Positions 59,218 to 64,000 of a stretch of 64,000 nt of DNA are shown here, in pieces. The translations under genes were made by a program, and so were the position numbers. The DNA is from Patellaria atrata CBS 101060 (taxonomy: Eukaryota > Ascomycota > Dothideomycetes > Patellariales > Patellariaceae). The notes under the pieces were generated by a model, which was not told where the DNA came from, searched no databases, and saw nothing but the letters and a program-made list of their open reading frames with translations. Position 1 is the first letter of the stretch. The number at the start of each line of letters is the position of its first letter. The stretch lies in assembly GCA_010093705.1 (NCBI GenBank), contig MU006091.1, positions 362,702 to 426,701 of the forward strand. The letters are read 5' to 3'.

Positions 59218-61499
59218 TTTGTACTTTGTCTGCCTGATCGGTTGAGTTGACTTGGGCTGTCGTCGAAAAGGAATGTTTCGCAAAGGGTGGGAAAGAAGAA
59301 ACGCGCGTAGTGACTAGTATGAACGTTTGAGGTGTGTTATTGAGTTTATGGTTGGAAAAGGCCGAAGTAAGGGAGTGTCCATTCAAGTGGTGTGTAAATC
59401 TCAAAGGAGTGTAGGCAGTGTGAAAGTCAAGAGGAAGTCATGGGGAAAGGCTGAAATGATCGTGACTTTTACAAGTAGGGCTGTGCCAGATGGTCTTTTT
59501 CGGGTCATCGGGATCGGCGCTAAATCCAGGGGGCGTCGGCGCCGAGATTCCGAGAGCAGCGGGATTCTAGCGGCACATTGGCTCCCTGTGCTCCTGTGCC
59601 TCAACCTGACTCTACTCCGTACCGTCCACTTCCTCATATTCTATGGTAATAGTACAGAAGTACCGGTTACTTCTGGTAGCATTTCAGATTCTAAAGTTTC
59701 TGTACTTTCCAGTTTGGCGACCTCTTGGTTCTCACTAGTGCGGAAAGTTCGTCGACTCGAGCAGTACATACCGTATTATCTTCTCGCAAAAGAAAATATT
59801 TGGCGGATAATCACGAGCGATTGCTCTCCTATTTATCTCCGAGAAACAGAAGGTCAGATAGGTTGTTTATACATCTATTTGAATCTTTATTGGTATACTT
59901 CTACTTGGCTGAAAAGAGTCTTCTAATTTTGCTCATAGAAATCCTTTGAACCAGCACTGTAAGCACACACTTCTACAGTGAGAAGGATAAGGTTCCCGAT
60001 CAAAGACAGACCCTTACCAATTAAAAGGTGTGAGGCCCATAGACACAGACAACTAGTACCTCGAGAGTACCTCCCCACAGCTGGTCATGTTCAGACTCTG
60101 TACACCCAATGGACGGAAGATAAAGTAGGTGGAGGTTGTGCTTGGCCTGCAAATTGACGGCGATAAAAGGCACTTAGCGAAAAATGGACAACACAGACGA
60201 GATAAGACGTTCCGGACAACGGTAGTGGAGAGCGACAATATACCAGTCCGCTAACGTGATAGTCAAGATACATAAAAACCGAATCCTGCGACTAGGGCCG
60301 GAAAGTAGCGGCTACTCTCCCAGACAGTAGAAAGGTAGCATGGAGACTTTGTTAATAATGAGTGGTATTAATAAGAAAAAGATAATTCTCACCCGCGATT
60401 GAATTGATGACAACATGCTACGGTGGAAGATGAAGGGAAAGAGATCAGGGGGTGTGCTGCTGACTGGGTTGAGAGGGGAAAGAAGACGGTTTCTCGCCAC
60501 TTCCCTGAATGATAGAAAAGACACCAGGGCAACACTATTCCCCGCATATGTCGAGCGACGAAACTAGCAGTGCCGACTGGTAACTTACCGTAGACTGCGT
60601 AGTAGCTAGTGGAGCTGCTAAAGAAAAAGCGGGGGCTTTCAACCAGCAAGTTGGACGGTACTTATCAATCATTCCAACTTGGGGGCAAAGTCTCAGAAAA
60701 TAACACAATCATGAACAAAGAGGGAAAGGGGAGCTGATAAGAAAAAGGCGGTTAGATGCCCCCCCTTGATGCACACAGAACATCTAGGAAGGTGATTAAT
60801 AAAGATAGTTGGTTGAGTAATGCATAGGTTGAGTGGATACCTTTGTCTCGAGTCATTATAGACACCTGGGTCTATAGATGACATATTGTACAATAATAGG
60901 GTCTCCTGCATAAAACTCAAACTTTTTCCTGGTAGGATACAGGAGTTCTCGTACGGGGAAAATCTTGATTTGCTTTCTGGATGTACGTGCAATCCGTCCA
61001 AATACAAGAATGTGCCACCTTCTTCAATACGCCCGCTCTACATATTGGAAACGTAGAAGTGGATAACAACAGAGGTCTCGGTCATTGCTAGGGTGAACGG
61101 GAAACAAGCGTGCAGTAGTTAGAATACGCCGTTTTCAGGGTAAGTAGAAGGTGTGTATTACCGACTTCTAATTCACGGCTTGAAAAGATAGAAAAGCTCC
61201 GCTCCTGTACTGCAATGATGCACTTAATGTGAAACGCAATTTGAATTTGAATTTGACTTCTTGACTATAGCTGATGCACATATTAGCTAACCTTGTTATG
61301 AGGAATATGCATTAAACAAAACAGACCTTTTGAATGCAAAGCCCATTTCCTCCACCAGTACTTGTCCCTTTGATACCGTCCCCGGCCTCCGATTTTGAGG
61401 CGTAAGAGTGCCATGTATCCCGGAATTTCTCACATTTGGGAATTTCTATATACTCAGTTCCGGGCATATCTGATCCCGATAAGCAATATGATGTCTGGC
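59218..61499. other. Gene-poor stretch between LCL2 and FAL1
   Basis: About 2.3 kb. A 199-codon plus-strand open frame (59327-59926) starts on TTG and shows no motif. Minus-strand frames around 60.0-61.0 kb are Ser/Phe-rich without domain features. The segment nearest LCL2 should hold its promoter and the far end the 3' UTR of FAL1. Confidence 0.4.
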
Positions 61500-62797
61500 C
61501 TACGTGAGCAAATCTGCCACGTTCATAGGCATCTCATCAATTTGTGTCGAATAGTAAACTGTCAACGTTAGCATTAGGCCTGTAATGTGCTAAAGAAAAC
61601 ACGTACGCTCAATATCACGCAAGATCCGAACGTCTTCGCTGGTGACGAAGTTGATGGCCACACCCTTCCTCCCAAAGCGGCCACTACGGCCAATTCTATG
61701 GATATAGTTCTCACGGTTGCTTGGCAAGTCGTAATTGATGACCAGAGAGACTTGTTGAACATCAATACCGCGGGCCCACACATCCGTGGATATCAATACG
61801 CGGGAATTTCCCTGACGGAAGTCTTGCATAATGCTATCCCTCTCCTTCTGCGGCATTTCGCCGTGCATGGAGGAAACGGTGAAGTTGGCTTCGCGCATCT
61901 TATCCGTCAACCAGTCCACCTTTCTGCGCGTATTGCAGAAGATGACCGCTTGAGTAATTGTCAACGTATCGTAAAGATCGCATAGGGTGTCGAACTTCCA
62001 TTCCTCTTTCTCAATAGCGATAAAGTATTGTTTAAGGCCTTCTAGGGTTAATTCATCACGCTTGACTAAGATCCTCACAGGATCAGTCATGAACTTGGTG
62101 GTCATATCCAGAACATCGTATGGAAGCGTAGCGGAAACGACTACCACCTGGGTCGCGGGGGGTAGATAGCGATAGACATCATAGATCTGCTCTCTGAAAC
62201 CACGGTTGAGCAGTTCATCGGCCTCATCTAAGACGAGCATCTTGATATTGCGAGTGCGAAGGTTGCGGCGTCTAATCATATCTGCAACACGACCAGGTGT
62301 GCCCGACACTACATGCTGACCATAGTCGAGCTTGCGAATGTCTTCGCCAACATTTGTTCCTCCAATACAAGCATGGCATTGTACGTTCATGTAGTCTCCA
62401 AGTGCCATGACAACCGACTGGATCTGGGTCGCGAGTTCACGTGTGGGTGACAGCACGAGCGCTAGAAGTTCGATGAGCAGATGTACTATAGGCTCTGGAT
62501 ATAAGTCTTACCTTGAGTCTCGCGAATTGCGGTGTCGATAACCTGAAGAATGCTGATAGAGAACGTTGCTGTCTTGCCCGTTCCCGACTGAGCTTGCGCA
62601 ATGGTATCGCGACCTTTGCAGATTTGAACGATAGCGCGAGATTGGACAGCCGATGGAGACTCATATCCATATGCATAGATGCCACGAAGGAGGTTTTCCT
62701 TCAGATGCATAGCTTCGAACGTCGGAGCGACAGTTACCTCCTTTGAGGTGGAGAATTCCATCCTCTCATCCGCTTTTCTATCGATACCGTCCGCCAT
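61500..62797 (-). CDS. FAL1: FAL1/eIF4A-III, DEAD-box RNA helicase
   Basis: An ATP-dependent RNA helicase of the eIF4A-III branch; it acts in 18S rRNA processing in yeast and in exon-junction complexes in other fungi and animals. Three exons: 62797..62512, 62461..61607 and 61558..61500, giving 399 aa, matching the family length exactly. Motifs in order: Q motif region ([20 protein letters not shown]), motif [15 protein letters not shown] (just after the first intron), TPGR, DEAD, SAT, ARGID and HRIGRSGR, ending [18 protein letters not shown]. Introns are 50 and 48 bp. It shares a 272-bp divergent promoter with the splicing-factor gene to its right. Confidence 0.97.
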
Positions 62798-63069
62798 CTT
62801 GATGCAGTCAATTTTGTAGTTGGTAAAGTAGTGCTGTATGCTGTGAACTGGGGTTTGTGCTCTGATGTTGTTGGTCGTTTGAACGTGCCTCGAGAAAGCT
62901 CGAAAAAGTTCAAGTTGGGGTAACAGCTTCCGCCGCTCTCTCACTCCCACCACAACCTGATTACTTGCACCTGGACATCTAAGAGTCGCCTTAATTTCGT
63001 GGACATTTAGCTCTCCAAGGGCATATAATTCGTTATACGGAATATACGCGCTTTTGCTCTTTTATCGTC
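62798..63069. promoter_or_regulatory. Bidirectional promoter, FAL1 / PRP9
   Basis: A 272-bp region between two divergent RNA-metabolism genes. No TATA box is obvious. A pyrimidine/purine asymmetric leader lies next to each start. Confidence 0.5.
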
Positions 63070-64000
63070 ATGATCTTGGAGGAGCAGAGGCTTCTACATG
63101 AAGACCTGGAAAGGTTAGAGCAAGCTATAGCAGATCGCGTTCTTGAGGAACCCAAACAGGTGTGTTCAAAGGGTGCAGATACGGAATTATCTAACTAATT
63201 ATCGGTTTCTATAGATTCGAGATAGATTGTACCGTGATCATCAAATCGCGAACTTCCTAGACCGTTTCGAGAGCCAATCCACTCGGTTACTTGAGATATA
63301 CAAAGATGAGGATGGGGAGCGGACCAAAGAAATACAATCTATCTCTACTGGCGACCAATTCGAAGAGTTCTATAAGCAACTCCATTCCATCAAGGATTTT
63401 CACCGTCGATACCCAAATGAACCTGTTGAGAACTTAGAACGCGCATACAAGAAGCGTCCACCAGGAGAGAACTCGGCATTTTCCATGGATTTTGATGGAA
63501 TTTTCACTGGAGAAGAAGGATACGGTCGATTTTTTGATCTTACCACACACCATGAGACTTACCTCAATCTTCCAGGCGTGAAAGGTGCCCGAAGGATAGG
63601 ATATATGCAATACTTAGACCAATTCGACATTTTCACGCCACCGCAATGTCCAATAAAGAGGCCGGATAAGTTGACAGATGAGTACTTCCAATACCTAGGA
63701 TCTCTCGTAAACTATCTGCAAGAGTTCCTTAAGAAAGTGAGGCCACTAGAAAATCTTCCAAGGCTATTCGCGACATTTGACGAGGATTTCCGGATAGCAT
63801 GGGAACACAATGAGGTCGATGGTTGGGGAGCAGCTGCACCAAGCAACGATCCTGATATCCCTATGACGGAGGGAATAGGGGAAGGGATCTGGTGTCGTGA
63901 TTGCGAGAAGGAGTTCAAGAATGACAATGTGTACAAAGCACATCTCACAGGGAAAAAGCACATGAAGAATGCTGAAGCAAAGAAAGTTAAACCAGACTTC
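63070..64000 (+). CDS. PRP9: Splicing factor 3A subunit 3 (SF3a60/Prp9), partial
   Basis: A U2 snRNP protein needed for prespliceosome formation. Exon 1 is 63070..63159 (MILEEQRLLHEDLERLEQAI), then a 55-bp intron (GTGTGT..ATAG), and exon 2 runs from 63215 off the right edge; 292 residues are visible of a usual 490-520. Visible features are the N-terminal helix, RLYRDHQIANFLDRFESQST, FTGEEGYGRFFDLTTHHETY (the conserved SF3a60 core), YMQYLDQFDIF, and a C2H2-type finger of the U1-like kind (WCRDCEKEFKNDNVYKAHLT, GKKH). This order matches SF3A3. Confidence 0.95.

Noticed and set aside
59327-59926. Plus-strand open frame of 199 codons
   Set aside because: It begins with TTG, overlaps the LCL2 upstream region, has no motif and mixed low-complexity composition.

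Overview
The window looks like nuclear DNA of a filamentous ascomycete (Pezizomycotina). The genes are split by many short introns (about 45-110 bp) with GT..AG ends. The gene set is typically fungal: glucosidase II alpha, a Lid2/KDM5 demethylase, LCL2, a GPI-anchored expansin-like protein, a Zn2Cys6 regulator and a fungal LOT5/ICln. A position in Leotiomycetes is only an impression from protein flavour. I found no tRNA, rRNA, CRISPR array, recognisable transposon or viral relic.

Layout. 1-0.9 kb: partial sulfite-oxidase-like molybdenum enzyme (-). 1.7-4.7: glucosidase II alpha (-). 5.1-6.5: weak coding traces and one small gene. 6.95-8.55: AMID/AIF-like oxidoreductase whose reading frame does not join up (+). 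9.3-10.6: expansin-like GPI protein (-). 11.4-12.7: nitronate monooxygenase (-). 13.7-14.3: coding relic. 15.9-17.9: nine-exon regulator with two zinc clusters (+). 18.6-20.6: PhoD-like phosphatase with a 12-nt exon (-). 21.4-25.5: QTRT2 (-), thymidylate kinase (+) and SLX1 (-), tightly packed. 26.4-32.1: KDM5/Lid2 demethylase (+). 33.6-36.2: decayed gene (-). 36.8-39.3: coiled-coil protein (+). 40.0-43.7: two decayed genes (+), the second a kinase-like phosphotransferase. 44.1-47.7: Ser-rich single-pass membrane protein with a poly-Asp run (-). 48.9-52.6: LOT5/ICln and two orphan genes (all -). 55.8-64.0: NOB1 (+), NOP10 with a lysine-rich tail (-), LCL2 (-), FAL1/eIF4A-III (-) and the start of PRP9/SF3A3 (+).

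How the genes relate. This is eukaryotic DNA without operons, but some neighbours share themes. NOB1, NOP10 and FAL1 serve rRNA processing, and PRP9 serves splicing. QTRT2, thymidylate kinase and SLX1 concern tRNA modification, nucleotide supply and DNA repair. Two divergent pairs share short promoters: QTRT2/thymidylate kinase (159 bp) and FAL1/PRP9 (272 bp). Intact conserved blocks alternate with gene-poor stretches holding decayed genes (about 13-15.8, 33-36.2 and 40-43.7 kb).

I did not find a convincing new biological system. The best leads are the tandem zinc-cluster regulator, the tailed NOP10, the 12-nt exon and the gene-decay zones. All exon joints were worked out by eye from splice sites and reading phase; none is backed by transcripts.
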